From the NCBI GenBank assembly GCA_000526575.1, contig JAGI01000002.1, positions 2,961,501-3,025,500 of the forward strand: a stretch of 64,000 nt of DNA, written 5' to 3'. The notes beneath the pieces are model-generated. The model was given only the letters and a program-made list of their open reading frames with translations, did no database searches and was not told the origin of the DNA. The translations under genes were made by a program, and so were the position numbers. Numbering within the stretch: the first letter of the stretch is position 1; every line of letters starts with the position of its first letter. Below are positions 44,446 through 55,771 of this stretch, piece by piece. Origin of the DNA: Clostridium sp. 12(A). GTDB taxonomy: Bacteria; Bacillota; Clostridia; Lachnospirales; Lachnospiraceae.

Positions 44446-45984
44446 CTATCCGAAGATTCTCCAGCCGCAGATGAAGTTATTTCTCCACCAGTTACTTAAA
44501 GAACGCTCCACGACTCTTCCATGGCTTGAAGAGGCATCAATTACATTACCGCCCCCAGCTACAATTCCAACATGGCCGCTTACGACTACGATATCTCCTG
44601 CTCTTAAATCTCCAAAGCTGCTGATCTTTGTATACTTTCCTACACTTCTCCAGCCAGCTGACGTTAAGTAGCTTTGTCTTACCCCTACCTGATTTAAGGA
44701 CCAATAGATAAATCCGGAGCAGTCAAAGGAACCAGGGCCTTTAGAGCCCCATACGTAAGGCTTACCAAGCTTAGACCTTGCAATGGATAAAAGCCCGTTA
44801 ACACCAGAACCACCCTTTACAGGGCCGCCGCTGTTACCGCTGCCGCCTTTTCCGGTATTGCTTTTAGAGCCAGCGCTCTTCACTCCGCTTCCTGAAAGCT
44901 TGTTAAGAGTATCTTTACCTACAGAACCGTCTGCGGAAAGGCCGTTGTTGCTCTGGAAGGCTTTTACGGCATTCACGGTTAATTCTCCGTAATAACCAGT
45001 TACATTAGAGGAAGCAAGATAACCATACTTGTTAAGGAGCTTCTGAACATTAGTAACAGAGTCTCCCTGTTCACCCAGTGTCATTCCATTTGGCTGGGCT
45101 TCCTTGCTGTTTAAAGCCACTCTGGTAGATGGTCCTAAGTATCCGTCTACTACAAGGTCATTACGTGCCTGGAACTGCTTTACTGCGGTTACCGTATCAT
45201 TGCCGTATGCACCGTCTGGTTCTGTCATCAGGTAGCCAAGCTCTTTTAACCGTTTCTGGCTGGCTAAGACCACATCACTCTTTTCCCCGTAGGACACCAG
45301 ATTGGGCTTGATTTCCTCGCTGTATAAAAGATTGATGGTCTGGCGGCCTACTTTTCCGTCGATGTTTAGACCATTGACTTCCTGTAATTTTCTTACCGCA
45401 ACCTCTGTCTCATCTCCAAAGTTTCCGTTTACCTGGGCCGCATCGGCCAGATAACCAAGCTCATAAAGTCGGGTCTGAATTCTCGTTATATCATCACCGC
45501 AAACACCTTTCGCAACGGCGTAATACTTTGCTGCCGGTGACATGATGGAGGTAAAGGTCTCAGGACCTACGATTCCATCCTGAGCAAGACCGTTCTGGCG
45601 CTGATAGACCTTTATGGCTGCTTCTGTCACGTTACCGAAAAACTGGGTAGGCTCATCGTTATCCATGAAGCCTAATTTCATCAGGCGTTCCTGAAGACTT
45701 GCAACCACAGGGTGTTCCACACCGTTTCTTAAGTATTCTGGTATTGGATTTTCTTTTAAATCCGGCACATCATTAAGCTTTGGAAGCAGCACCTCTCCCG
45801 GAAGCAGCCTGGCAATGGGCTGGTACTCTTTTTTCGCTTCAGAGGCAGTGGCTGTGGAAGGGGTTGCAGAGCTTTTATTGGTAGACGTTTCCGTGCTGGT
45901 GCAGGCAGATAAAAAAGTTGTTGCTGTCGCAGCCAGAAAAAAGGAACGGATCACACGCTTTCTCCATATTATTTTTATGTTCAT
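44446..45984 (-). CDS. Lipoprotein NlpC/P60 hydrolase with four peptidoglycan-binding repeats
   Basis: Start at 45984 (MNIKIIWRKRVIRSFFL) after AAAGGA; another ATG at 46002 is possible. The lipobox is FLSACTST. Four PG_binding_1 repeats follow (each ending in a GxVG or similar: QDGIVGPET, IDGKVGRQT, VDGYLGPST, ADGSVGKDT). A Gly/Ser linker leads to the NlpC/P60 domain with Cys in FDCSGFIYW, His in GHVGIVAGG and a third catalytic position near DASSSHG. It cuts peptide links in the cell wall outside the membrane. No partner gene is adjacent. Confidence 0.9.
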   Translation of the reverse strand: MNIKIIWRKRVIRSFFLAATATTFLSACTSTETSTNKSSATPSTATASEAKKEYQPIARLLPGEVLLPKLNDVPDLKENPIPEYLRNGVEHPVVASLQERLMKLGFMDNDEPTQFFGNVTEAAIKVYQRQNGLAQDGIVGPETFTSIMSPAAKYYAVAKGVCGDDITRIQTRLYELGYLADAAQVNGNFGDETEVAVRKLQEVNGLNIDGKVGRQTINLLYSEEIKPNLVSYGEKSDVVLASQKRLKELGYLMTEPDGAYGNDTVTAVKQFQARNDLVVDGYLGPSTRVALNSKEAQPNGMTLGEQGDSVTNVQKLLNKYGYLASSNVTGYYGELTVNAVKAFQSNNGLSADGSVGKDTLNKLSGSGVKSAGSKSNTGKGGSGNSGGPVKGGSGVNGLLSIARSKLGKPYVWGSKGPGSFDCSGFIYWSLNQVGVRQSYLTSAGWRSVGKYTKISSFGDLRAGDIVVVSGHVGIVAGGGNVIDASSSHGRVVERSLSNWWRNNFICGWRIFG

Positions 45985-46080
45985 TGAATGAATTCCTTTC
46001 ATATGTAAAATCAGGTCTATTTTAGCATAATTTTGTCAGAAAGGGAAAGGGAAATTATCTCATTGCGCCCAAAGACTGCT

Positions 46081-46119
46081 TATGATATAGTAAAACCATC
46101 AAATGGACTCCCATTTGAT
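46081..46119 (+). promoter_or_regulatory. Promoter and inverted repeat upstream of the ZIP gene
   Basis: TATGATATAG near 46081 gives a plausible -10. Immediately after, ATCAAATGG (46098-46106) and CCATTTGAT (46111-46119) form a perfect 9-bp inverted repeat over 4 bases, at the site of the expected transcript start. A metal-responsive repressor could bind here; which one is not known. Confidence 0.5.
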
Positions 46120-46148
46120 AGGATAAGAAACAAAAAGGAGGGATTTTT

Positions 46149-46955
46149 ATGACACCGATTTTATGGGCTGCCGGAGGCACTGGCTTCACCTTTTTAATGA
46201 CTACCCTAGGAGCATCCCTGGTGTTTTTCTTTCGGAAGGAAGTTAATCAGTCTGTTCAGCGAACCTTTCTTGGCTTTGCTGCCGGCGTAATGATCGCCGC
46301 TTCCATCTGGTCACTTTTAATACCTGCGATTGAAGAAGCAGAAGCTGCCGGAGGCATTGGATGGATCCCGGCCGCAGGAGGATTTGTATTAGGAGTTCTT
46401 TTCCTGATTATCCTGGATTCTCTACTTCCTCATCTTCATGCTGATATGAGCAATCCTAAGGGCAATGAGGCCGAAGGAATTTCATCTACCTGGAAACGTA
46501 CCACACTTTTAGTAATGGCTGTTACCCTGCACAATATCCCCGAAGGTATGGCCGTGGGCCTGGCATTTGCGTTAGCGGCCCAACACGGCAATGATCCGGC
46601 ACTTTATACATCTGCACTGGCACTTGCCATTGGTATCGGCATTCAGAACTTTCCTGAGGGCGCTGCCATATCCCTGCCACTGAGGCAGGAAGGCCTTTCT
46701 GCCAGAAAAGCATTTATCAAAGGAAGTTTATCCGGAATTGTTGAGCCAATCTTTGGTATCTTAACTGTTTTGATAGCAGGAAATATCGCCCCTCTCATGC
46801 CCTGGTTACTGTCCTTCGCAGCCGGAGCCATGATGTATGTAGTCGTTGAGGAGCTGATTCCCGAGGCTCACTTAGGCGAACACTCCAACATAGGAACCCT
46901 TGGGGTCATGGTCGGATTCCTGATCATGATGATCCTTGATGTGGCCCTGGGTTAA
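46149..46955 (+). CDS. ZIP-family metal transporter
   Basis: The 268-residue protein has eight hydrophobic segments and the ZIP metal site: LHNIPEGMAVG near 134 and FPEGAAISLP near 172 (HNxPEG and xPEG pairs), plus a His-containing loop with LPHLHADMS. ZIP proteins carry zinc or other divalent metals inward. AAAGGAGG lies 8 bases upstream. It is monocistronic with its own terminator. Confidence 0.93.
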   Translation: MTPILWAAGGTGFTFLMTTLGASLVFFFRKEVNQSVQRTFLGFAAGVMIAASIWSLLIPAIEEAEAAGGIGWIPAAGGFVLGVLFLIILDSLLPHLHADMSNPKGNEAEGISSTWKRTTLLVMAVTLHNIPEGMAVGLAFALAAQHGNDPALYTSALALAIGIGIQNFPEGAAISLPLRQEGLSARKAFIKGSLSGIVEPIFGILTVLIAGNIAPLMPWLLSFAAGAMMYVVVEELIPEAHLGEHSNIGTLGVMVGFLIMMILDVALG

Positions 46956-46975
46956 CAATTATAATTATTTAACAG

Positions 46976-47017
46976 GCGCATGGTATCAGTCTTTGTCACT
47001 GGTCCATGCGCTTTTTT
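46976..47017 (+). terminator. Terminator after the ZIP gene
   Basis: GCGCATGG and CCATGCGC form a perfect 8-bp stem over a 20-base loop, followed by TTTTTT. Confidence 0.9.
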
Positions 47018-47065
47018 GTGCTTACGCTCTTTAGCTGTCTCACAATCTCCAATCTCCATCGTATA

Positions 47066-47104
47066 AAAAAAGATATCCAAAGCAGCTTCCTGCCGGATAT
47101 CTTT
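47066..47104 (-). terminator. Terminator after the ATP synthase operon
   Basis: AAAAGATATCC and GGATATCTTTT pair perfectly; on the minus strand TTTTTT follows. It lies 10 bases after atpC. Confidence 0.88.
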
Positions 47105-47114
47105 TCTAACATAT

Positions 47115-47555
47115 CTATTTCCTATCAGATCCCATCTTTTGTTTTGTACGCAGTCTCGCCAGTGATCTGGCTAAAGACGCCTCAAAATGAGAATGTTCCT
47201 GAAGGCTCTTGCCCTGTCTAAGCTGTTCCTCAGCTCTTTCCCTTGCTTCCTCGGCCCGGCGTTCATCAATATCCTCCGGACGCTCGGCTGTGTCCACGAG
47301 AACAGTGACACGGTTGTTGATAATCTGGGCGAACCCATTACCAACCACACCGCTGATCCACTGACCGTTTCCGTCAAGCATGCGCATCTCACCAATCGCT
47401 ACGGCAATGACCATATTTTCATGGTGGGGAAGAACCGCTTTTTCGCCATCCGCCAGGGGAATTACAAGTTCCTGGCATGAGCCTCTGTAAAAGACTTTGT
47501 CGCTGGCAAGAACCTGAAGGAAAAATGTATTCTTACCCACAGGCAGCACCTCCAA
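47115..47555 (-). CDS. atpC: F1 ATP synthase epsilon subunit
   Basis: The 146-residue protein has the epsilon beta-sandwich (FFLQVLASDKVFYRGSCQEL, LPHHENMVIAVAIGEM) and a C-terminal helix pair with many Glu and Arg (RRAEEARERAEEQL). It is the central-stalk regulator of the F1 motor and ends the operon, 1 base after atpD. Confidence 0.94.
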   Translation of the reverse strand: MEVLPVGKNTFFLQVLASDKVFYRGSCQELVIPLADGEKAVLPHHENMVIAVAIGEMRMLDGNGQWISGVVGNGFAQIINNRVTVLVDTAERPEDIDERRAEEARERAEEQLRQGKSLQEHSHFEASLARSLARLRTKQKMGSDRK

Positions 47556-47556
47556 G

Positions 47557-48957
<1,401 letters not shown>

Positions 48958-49012
48958 TTACTCACAGTCGTGAGGACTCCTCCTCTCTCAATTTATTGAA
49001 AACACGATGAAG

Positions 49013-49909
49013 CTACGCTTTCTTCGCTTTCTTTTTCTGGGCTTTTGCCCCGCTGATTACCTCAGTGATCTCCTGAGTGATCGCTGCCTGACGGACACGG
49101 TTATAAGTGATCGCCAGCTCGCTTAACATATCCTGAGCACTGTTTGTTGCAGCCTGCATTGCCATCATTCTGGAATTCTGCTCACTGGAATAGGATTCCA
49201 CCAAACCGCCGTAGATAAAACCTGCGATATAATTGGGCACAATGGCATCAATCACTGCCTGAGGTGACGGGTACATGGTGACCTCCTCCAAATGTACATT
49301 AAGCGGTACATTACGGGTGATCTGCTTTTTAGGAATGGGAAGAAGCTGCTGCACCTCTGCCTCCATCTTCATCGCATTGGCCATTCTGGTGTAGATCATA
49401 TACACCTCATCAAGTTTTCCAGACAGGAAATAATCCACGATCTTTTCTTCAATGATTCTGGCCCGGCTCATGTTAGGCTTCTGTACGGTATACCGGAAAT
49501 CCTGTTCCACCGGTATTCCTTTTTTAACAAAATACTGATGCCCCAATTCACCTACGACGAACAGCATGGGATTACCACCCTTGTCAATCTGCTCCTGGGC
49601 CAGTTTAAATACATTATGATTATAAGCACCCGCAAGTCCCTTATCAGCCGTAACCACGATATATCCGATCTTACGGTCTTCTTTCTTGATCTCCGGCCGG
49701 GTATCCAGATACGGATCATTAATATCCGGTGTATGTCTGATAATTCTGGCGATGGTGCTCTGCAGTGCATAAAAATAAGGCTCCGTATCAGTCAGGGCTT
49801 TCCTTGCCCTTTTAAGCTTTGACGAGGAAATGGTATACATCGCATTGGTAATTTTCATGGTGCTTTTAATACTGTTTATCCTGCTTTGTATCTCTCTCGC
49901 ATTTGCCAT
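49013..49909 (-). CDS. atpG: F1 ATP synthase gamma subunit
   Basis: The 298-residue rotor subunit has the N-terminal helix (MANAREIQSRINSIKSTMK) and the C-terminal helix (NRVRQAAITQEITEVISG) that form the shaft, with the globular part between. The normal length and order fit the operon. Confidence 0.96.
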   Translation of the reverse strand: MANAREIQSRINSIKSTMKITNAMYTISSSKLKRARKALTDTEPYFYALQSTIARIIRHTPDINDPYLDTRPEIKKEDRKIGYIVVTADKGLAGAYNHNVFKLAQEQIDKGGNPMLFVVGELGHQYFVKKGIPVEQDFRYTVQKPNMSRARIIEEKIVDYFLSGKLDEVYMIYTRMANAMKMEAEVQQLLPIPKKQITRNVPLNVHLEEVTMYPSPQAVIDAIVPNYIAGFIYGGLVESYSSEQNSRMMAMQAATNSAQDMLSELAITYNRVRQAAITQEITEVISGAKAQKKKAKKA

Positions 49910-49912
49910 ATC

Positions 49913-51430
49913 TTACACCCGTTTCTGTTTAAATTCAACCGCTGCATCAAGGATCTTCTGCTTCAGCTCATCAGAGATGGCCTTAGTCTCTTCGATCTCC
50001 TTGACAATCTCCGGATGTGCATTTTCAAAGTAATCAAGCATATCTCTCTGGAATGCTTTGATCTTTGAAATTTCAACATCAACAAGAAGACGATTGTTTG
50101 CAACAATCAGGCTGATAACCTGAGCATGCAGGCTTAAGGGATGACATAAAGGCTGCTTTAACAGCTCTGTCAGTCCTCTTCCGTATTGGATCTGCTCCTT
50201 GGTCGCTGCATCCAGATCAGAACTGAACTGGGTAAATACTTCCATCTCACGACACTGAGCCAGATCGATACGAATGCTTCCTGCTGCCTTTTTCATAGCC
50301 TTAGTCTGAGCCGCACCACCAACTCGGGATACGGAAAGACCAACGTTAACAGCCGGTCTCATACCGGAGAAGAAAAGATCACTCTCCAGGAATATCTGTC
50401 CGTCAGTAATGGAGATAACATTGGTTGGAATGTAGGCAGATACGTCTCCTGCCTGAGTTTCAATAATTGGAAGAGCGGTAATGGAACCTCCTCCAAGTTC
50501 ATCCTTCAAGCGGCTGGAACGCTCCAGCAGTCTGGAATGAAGATAGAAAACGTCACCAGGATATGCCTCACGTCCGGGAGAACGCTCTAAAAGCAGTGAC
50601 AGGGAACGGTAAGCCACTGCGTGCTTGGATAAATCATCGTAAACGATCAGTACATCTTTTCCCTTATGCATGAAGTACTCTGCAAGAGCAGTTCCGGAAT
50701 AAGGTGCAATGTATTGAAGGGGTGCCGGTTCGCTTGCTGAAGAATTTACCACGATGGTATATTCTAAAGCGCCGTAATGTGATAAGGTGTTAACAAGCTT
50801 TGCAACGGTAGAAGCCTTCTGTCCGATTGCAACGTAAACACAGATCACATCCTTGCCCTTCTGGTTTAAAATCGCATCAATAGCGATGGAAGTCTTACCA
50901 GTCTGACGGTCACCGATGATAAGCTCACGCTGTCCACGTCCGATAGGGAACATGGAGTCAATGGCAAGAATACCTGTTTCCATAGGAACGGATACGCTCT
51001 TACGGTCAACGATGCCAGGTGCTTCATTTTCAATGGGACGGTAATCGTCAGAAACGATCTCACCCTTTCCATCGATAGGAGCTCCAAGAGAGTTTACAAC
51101 TCTTCCTACGAACTTTTCTCCTACCGGAATACCTGCACGTTTTTTGGTTCTTGTTACTTTTGAACCTTCTTTTACTTCGCGGTCAGAACCAAAGAGGATA
51201 CATCCGATATCTTCTCTTCTGATATCCTGAACCATTCCTTTAATTCCATTATCAAATACAACGATTTCTCCGTACATTGCATGGTCAATACCATATACCG
51301 TTGCAATGCCGTCTCCAACGCTTATTACAGTTCCCACTTCCTGGTCCCTGGCATGAGCGTCATAATCTGCAATTTCACTTCTCAATATTGAAATAATTTC
51401 ATCTGAATTGATGGAAGCCACGTTTTTCAC
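49913..51430 (-). CDS. atpA: F1 ATP synthase alpha subunit
   Basis: The 505-residue non-catalytic subunit has the P-loop [16 protein letters not shown] near 165 and [20 protein letters not shown] near 285. It starts 4 bases inside atpH. Confidence 0.98.
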   Translation of the reverse strand: MKNVASINSDEIISILRSEIADYDAHARDQEVGTVISVGDGIATVYGIDHAMYGEIVVFDNGIKGMVQDIRREDIGCILFGSDREVKEGSKVTRTKKRAGIPVGEKFVGRVVNSLGAPIDGKGEIVSDDYRPIENEAPGIVDRKSVSVPMETGILAIDSMFPIGRGQRELIIGDRQTGKTSIAIDAILNQKGKDVICVYVAIGQKASTVAKLVNTLSHYGALEYTIVVNSSASEPAPLQYIAPYSGTALAEYFMHKGKDVLIVYDDLSKHAVAYRSLSLLLERSPGREAYPGDVFYLHSRLLERSSRLKDELGGGSITALPIIETQAGDVSAYIPTNVISITDGQIFLESDLFFSGMRPAVNVGLSVSRVGGAAQTKAMKKAAGSIRIDLAQCREMEVFTQFSSDLDAATKEQIQYGRGLTELLKQPLCHPLSLHAQVISLIVANNRLLVDVEISKIKAFQRDMLDYFENAHPEIVKEIEETKAISDELKQKILDAAVEFKQKRV

Positions 51431-51930
51431 CTCCGCATTATTTTTTGTTCTAATTGTCTCAGACGTCCCTTTAAGCTCCAGTCAGTCTCCACATCTCCTA
51501 CACGGATGATGAATCCACCGATTAAACCGGGGTCTTCGATCAAGCGGAGTCTTATGTCCTTCTTCTCGTACTTTTTGCAAAGCATCGCCTTAATTTCCTG
51601 AAGCTGTGCTTCTTCGGGCTCCGTAACGTAGTAAAGGGAAGCCTCTAAAACTCCCTCTTCCTCCGCTACCCGTGTACGATAAGCCTCGAAGATGTCATCT
51701 GCAAGGTCCATATCCCTTCGTTCCACGATCACCTTTAAAAAGGTTATCATCTCTTTTGGAAACACGCGCTCAATCACCTTATGCTTGCTGCCCATTGGAA
51801 TTACTGGGCTACTTAAGGCACGCTTAAGCTCCGGCACTGTCTTTAGCGCCAGAGCTGCTTCCTCTATGGCTGTCTGGGAAATGGAAAGCTCATAAAGAAC
51901 CCGTCCGTAATTAATTGCTGCCTGCATCAT
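51427..51930 (-). CDS. atpH: F1 ATP synthase delta subunit
   Basis: Start at one of the tandem ATGs at 51930/51927, after AGGTGA; an upstream GTG at 51939 is possible. The roughly 168-residue peripheral-stalk subunit has the N-terminal helical bundle ([14 protein letters not shown]) and the C-terminal motif [14 protein letters not shown]. It overlaps atpF by 20 bases. Confidence 0.93.
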   Translation of the reverse strand: MMQAAINYGRVLYELSISQTAIEEAALALKTVPELKRALSSPVIPMGSKHKVIERVFPKEMITFLKVIVERRDMDLADDIFEAYRTRVAEEEGVLEASLYYVTEPEEAQLQEIKAMLCKKYEKKDIRLRLIEDPGLIGGFIIRVGDVETDWSLKGRLRQLEQKIMRR

Positions 51931-52411
51931 GAGAATCACCTGCTTCTGCTATAAATGAATCATAAAGCGCCTTGTTTGCCATTGCACTTGCTTCCTGATT
52001 GACTACCTTTGCTGCCGCTGCGATTACTAAGCCGGCAATCTGAGCCTTAGCTTCGTTAAGCGCTTTTTCCTGATCGGCTTCTGCTTTTCTCTGTGCTTCT
52101 GAAATCACCCGGCCAGCTTCTTCTTCCGCATTCTGTAAAATACGGTCATACTGAACCTTGGCCTGACTTTTTGCTTCTTCGATAATCTGTAATCCTTCTT
52201 TTGAGGATTCAGCCAGCTTATCTTCATACTGCTTTTTAATCTCTGCTGCCTGCCCCTCGGAATTTCTGGCATTTGAAATGCTGTTCTCAATTATCGCCTG
52301 CCGTTTATTCATTACTTCCATAACCGGCTTAATCAGGAAATGCCTTAGCAAAAGATACAGGACAATAAGATTCAACATATTAAACACAAGGTTCATATCC
52401 AGTCTAAGCAT
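51911..52411 (-). CDS. atpF: Fo ATP synthase b subunit
   Basis: One N-terminal membrane helix (NMLNLIVLYLLLRHFLIKP) is followed by a long charged coiled coil (AEEEAGRVISEAQRKAEADQ). The 166-residue length is normal. It is the stator arm. Confidence 0.95.
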   Translation of the reverse strand: MLRLDMNLVFNMLNLIVLYLLLRHFLIKPVMEVMNKRQAIIENSISNARNSEGQAAEIKKQYEDKLAESSKEGLQIIEEAKSQAKVQYDRILQNAEEEAGRVISEAQRKAEADQEKALNEAKAQIAGLVIAAAAKVVNQEASAMANKALYDSFIAEAGDSHDAGSN

Positions 52412-52465
52412 CTCTACCGCCTGCCTTTCTATTTAAATTTTCCAAATGAATCCTGATTCCAGGCA

Positions 52466-52684
52466 TTATTTGAGGAATAAAATGATAAGAAGGGCAATAA
52501 CGAAACCGTAAATAGCAGTTGCCTCTGCAAGAGCACAACCTAATAACAGAGCTTTACTGATCTTGCCGTCTGCTTCTGGCTGTCTAGCAATAGCATCTAC
52601 TGACTTAGCGGTTGCTAAACCGATACCAATACCTGCTCCTATACCTGTAAATACTGCGATTCCTGCTCCAATAGCTGTCAACAT
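52466..52684 (-). CDS. atpE: Fo ATP synthase c subunit
   Basis: Two membrane helices joined by the conserved loop ARQPEADG. The ion-binding Glu is in LAEATAIYGFVIAL. At the positions of the sodium signature the protein has Ile (GIGIGLATAK, where sodium types have Gln) and Ala (AEAT, where they have AEST), so a proton ring is more likely. Length 72. Confidence 0.95.
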   Translation of the reverse strand: MLTAIGAGIAVFTGIGAGIGIGLATAKSVDAIARQPEADGKISKALLLGCALAEATAIYGFVIALLIILFLK

Positions 52685-52714
52685 AATAATCTCTCCTTTT
52701 AATTTAAAATAGTT

Positions 52715-53410
52715 TTACTCCACTGACTCCTTGATAAAAAGAGCCGTCAAAAATACAAATACATACGCCTGAATCAATCCGTCAAAAATGTCAAAATACA
52801 AAGATAACGGAACTGGAATGATCGCCGGAACGATCAGCTTTACAAGCTCCATAACAACGAACGCTCCTAAAACATTACCAAACAATCGCATACACAAGGA
52901 AAGCGGTTTGATAAACAGTTCCAGGATATTGATCGGTGCGATAATCGCGACCGGCTCCGCAAAGCCTTTAATAAAGCCTTTAAGGCCTTTTCTGTGAAAG
53001 CTTGCATATTCAATCAGCAGAATGCTCATAATAGCAAGCGCTGCGGTGGCATTTAAATCCTTGGTAGGCGGTTTAAGCCCTAGCAAACCAATGAGATTCG
53101 CAACACCGATGTAAATTGCCACAGACACAAGGTAGGGAATATAACGTCTTCCTTCTTCACCAATCAGGTCATCAAAAAAACCATAAAGACCACCGATCGC
53201 CAACTCCAGTACCTGCTGCTTCCTTCCAGGGTTCTCAACCTTTAAGTTCCTGACAAATATAATGGAAAGCAGCGTCAGTGCCGCCATGATAACCCACGTT
53301 ACCACAACAGATTCCGAGATACCAATTCCTCCGAATACCGGGATGGTAAATACCGTTTCGCAGTTAAGTTCTTCCATTAACTTCTCTGCTAAATCCTCCG
53401 TAATGCTCAC
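52715..53410 (-). CDS. atpB: Fo ATP synthase a subunit
   Basis: The 231-residue channel subunit has five membrane segments and the essential Arg in LSLCMRLFGNVLGAFVVMEL near 180. It is the first gene of the operon; no atpI precedes it. Confidence 0.95.
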   Translation of the reverse strand: MSITEDLAEKLMEELNCETVFTIPVFGGIGISESVVVTWVIMAALTLLSIIFVRNLKVENPGRKQQVLELAIGGLYGFFDDLIGEEGRRYIPYLVSVAIYIGVANLIGLLGLKPPTKDLNATAALAIMSILLIEYASFHRKGLKGFIKGFAEPVAIIAPINILELFIKPLSLCMRLFGNVLGAFVVMELVKLIVPAIIPVPLSLYFDIFDGLIQAYVFVFLTALFIKESVE

Positions 53411-53506
53411 TTCCTTTCTTAGAGACAGCCTTTCTCTTTTTTATATTGTTATCCTCTTTTTAAAATTGTATTTTTGGACATACAATTTCCTTGAGGTATA
53501 TGGTGT

Positions 53507-53535
53507 ATCATACTTTCAACCGCGAAAATTGTCAA
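53507..53535 (-). promoter_or_regulatory. Promoter of the ATP synthase operon
   Basis: TTGACA (53530-53535) and TATGAT (53507-53512) on the minus strand are spaced 17 bases. The start would be about 90 bases upstream of atpB. Confidence 0.85.
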
Positions 53536-53540
53536 CTTTT

Positions 53541-54327
53541 TAGATATTTCGTAACATCTTGTTAATGCGGGTTATTGTTTGAACATTTAAAACAACTTAA
53601 ACAGTTATAATCCGGGTTTTATTATCAATATTTTTAATTAAAATGTAATAAAAAAGTAAAGTCACGATTTTAAGATTCAATTTTCTAGGATTTATCACAA
53701 TTTTTTGTTTTATATTTTATGAAAAATGACTATGTTTTTTTTATAACATAAAATTTAACCGTCATTACTTACGAAGCAAGGTATCCCAGAGACTTATTTG
53801 ATGGAAAAAAAAGATACGATGAATCACCACTTTTTCCATCCCCATAACAAATCCTACAAATGCTCCCTATGGAAATATACTGGCTTTAACACCTTTTCTT
53901 CTTATTAAATGGAACACATAAATAAGCCTTTTAAATTAATATAAGCTTAAATTCGCCTTACTGTTTATAAATATTTTACTGGAAATAAAAAATGACGGGA
54001 GCACAGCTTAATAATTCTTAATTCGATGTGCTTACAAGGGAGTATTTCACTTGTTGGTTTTTCATGCTCCCTATGGCTCTTTCTTAAGACAAGATGACCA
54101 CATGAGAATTACAGCTTCTTAAGGCTATTATGCTTGTTATCTACCATTTTATTCGATTGCATGAACCAAGTCCCATTATTATGGTAAGAAGAGATTCCTA
54201 AATAGCATTAAAACAATAAAAAACCGGCATGGAGTCATAGAACACTTTCCCCATCGCCAGTTTCACTATTGCAGGCATATCATATCCTGCATGATAAAAA
54301 TATCAAACTGATATTTTATTTTTCAAA
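53541..54327. other. Long AT-rich region without genes
   Basis: About 790 bases hold no convincing frame and no recognised remnant. Palindromes at 53800-53840 (GATGGAAAAA/TTTTTCCATC) and about 54277-54297 (TGCAGG/CCTGCA) are the only structures noted. It lies between the ATP synthase operon and the tRNA-Lys island. Confidence 0.5.
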
Positions 54328-54413
54328 AAAGGAAAAGCACCGCCCCCGCAGCTCTCTGTCTGCAAAACCAGTACTTTTTTAGTGCGCCTTCGGGGGCTCG
54401 AACCCCGGACAAA
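54328..54413 (-). repeat. 86-bp direct repeat A (att-like), with partial tRNA-Lys 3' end
   Basis: This matches 58949-59034 with one mismatch. It contains the 3' third of the tRNA-Lys gene (T-arm and acceptor, 54383-54413) and the 55 bases that follow the tRNA. It marks the far edge of a 4.6-kb island. Confidence 0.85.
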
Positions 54414-54659
54414 CGATTAAAAGGAGTGTTGACCTTTTGTACTCGTTTCGAGATCCGCAGCCGTTATTCGGCGGGAAAATCGAAGTGGCGGTACAGTTGA
54501 AATCTTATTTTTTTTGTGTATTATAAAAATAGCTAAAAAACTTAATATATAATGCATGTTACGCCCCCTTTCTGTTGCTAGGTATGGGGGGGGGACAACT
54601 ATTACACTATATTTCCTTTTTCGCGTTTCGTCTACATTCTTTAGCAGGGAGTATTGCTC

Positions 54660-55400
54660 AACTGATTCAGTTGTGCATTACGCATGTTATCATCTTACAT
54701 GTGTATAAGTTCGCATCCGGATCCGTCTTCGAATAGCTGTTACGCCCGCGGAAATTTTTCTTGTGGATATCATACCGATTCTAGCGTTCCAGACAGTTTT
54801 CTAGATACTCCTTGTCCTCTTGAATCTGACTATTTCGGTGACCAGACCATAAACCAGGGGAGCGGCCTGCTCTAGAATTTTTTCTGTTAGTTGTTCTACT
54901 GCTTTTTTCCAGACAAAGGTATACTTATTAGCTTTTGATTCAATCTTGGTTCTATCAACAAACAGATTTTTCCTACTGACCTCGCCAAACTTCAATAAGT
55001 AATGGGCTAATTACCCTAAAAGCACAGTGCAAGCCTCTTTGAGAAATAAAGTACGGAATCTTGCAATAGTATTGTGATCGGGTGCTTTGTCCCCTTCGAG
55101 AAGCCACAAAATTTTAATATCTCTTTTGCAGGCAGTTTTGATTTTTCGACTGTAATAAACTCCTTGTGAATATGCGTATATTAGTATTTAAAACATCAGC
55201 TTGGGTCCGACTGCAGGATTTCTCCCCTTATGGGAGTACGCCCGATACAGACTGCTATAATCTAATGCTTCCAATATGTGGCTTAGCAAACGAACCGATT
55301 CAACTTTTGGAATCAATCCTTGTAAATTTAATGGAAGAACCAGTTGATAAGTATCTTGAAATTCGGTATAATCTTTAGTAGTGTAATTATATATTTGCAT
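54660..55400 (-). pseudogene. IS1182-family transposase, degraded
   Basis: Fragments in order from the right: an N-terminus (VLPLNLQGLIPKVESVRLLS from 55400), RKIKTACKRDIKILWLL and PDHNTIARFRTLFLKEA around 55050-55150, then NLFVDRTKIESKANKYTFVW near 54950, and FRGRNSYSKTDPDAN near 54720. Stops and shifts separate them. The order and motifs match IS1182 transposases. Confidence 0.8.
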
Positions 55401-55466
55401 ATCTATTTATACCATGAAAGGCAGGTGCTTCGGAATCTGCTTTTTGCTTTTTAAGACAAAAAAGTG

Positions 55467-55506
55467 GGGTGTTACAAAACCAACGTACGTTGGTTTTGTA
55501 ACACCC
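55467..55506 (-). terminator. Perfect 40-base palindrome, terminator
   Basis: GGGTGTTACAAAACCAACGT followed directly by its complement makes a 20-bp perfect palindrome. On the minus strand CCCCACTTTTTTG follows. It lies 5 bases after the stop of the small membrane protein gene. Confidence 0.85.
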
Positions 55507-55511
55507 TCTTA

Positions 55512-55769
55512 TTATTTATTTTCACTAAATAAAATTTTAATTAGAAAAATACCCCCTAATAAGCATAGTAAAATACCCATTATTCTATAATTGTTTGATA
55601 TGATATTTAAATAATTATAATTAAATTCAAGCGGAATATTAAGGTTCTGCATTGTTAATATCTTAGAATCCAACTTATTCTCTGCTATATTATAGCAATT
55701 TAATATCAAAGTGAATCCGATTGCTTCAAGTATAAATAGCATAACAAAGTAGAAATGATTCTTGTTCAC
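55512..55769 (-). CDS. Small two-helix membrane protein
   Basis: The 85-residue protein starts at GTG 55769 after GTAGG. It has two hydrophobic segments (residues 6-25 and 63-80) with an external-type loop between. No family is recognised. It follows the secreted protein gene by 2 bases, so it may be an immunity or anchoring partner; this is inference. Confidence 0.65.
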   Translation of the reverse strand: MNKNHFYFVMLFILEAIGFTLILNCYNIAENKLDSKILTMQNLNIPLEFNYNYLNIISNNYRIMGILLCLLGGIFLIKILFSENK

Positions 55770-55771
55770 AT

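Noticed and set aside
54684-54875. Rightward frame inside the island
   Set aside because: It is antisense to the IS1182 remnant.
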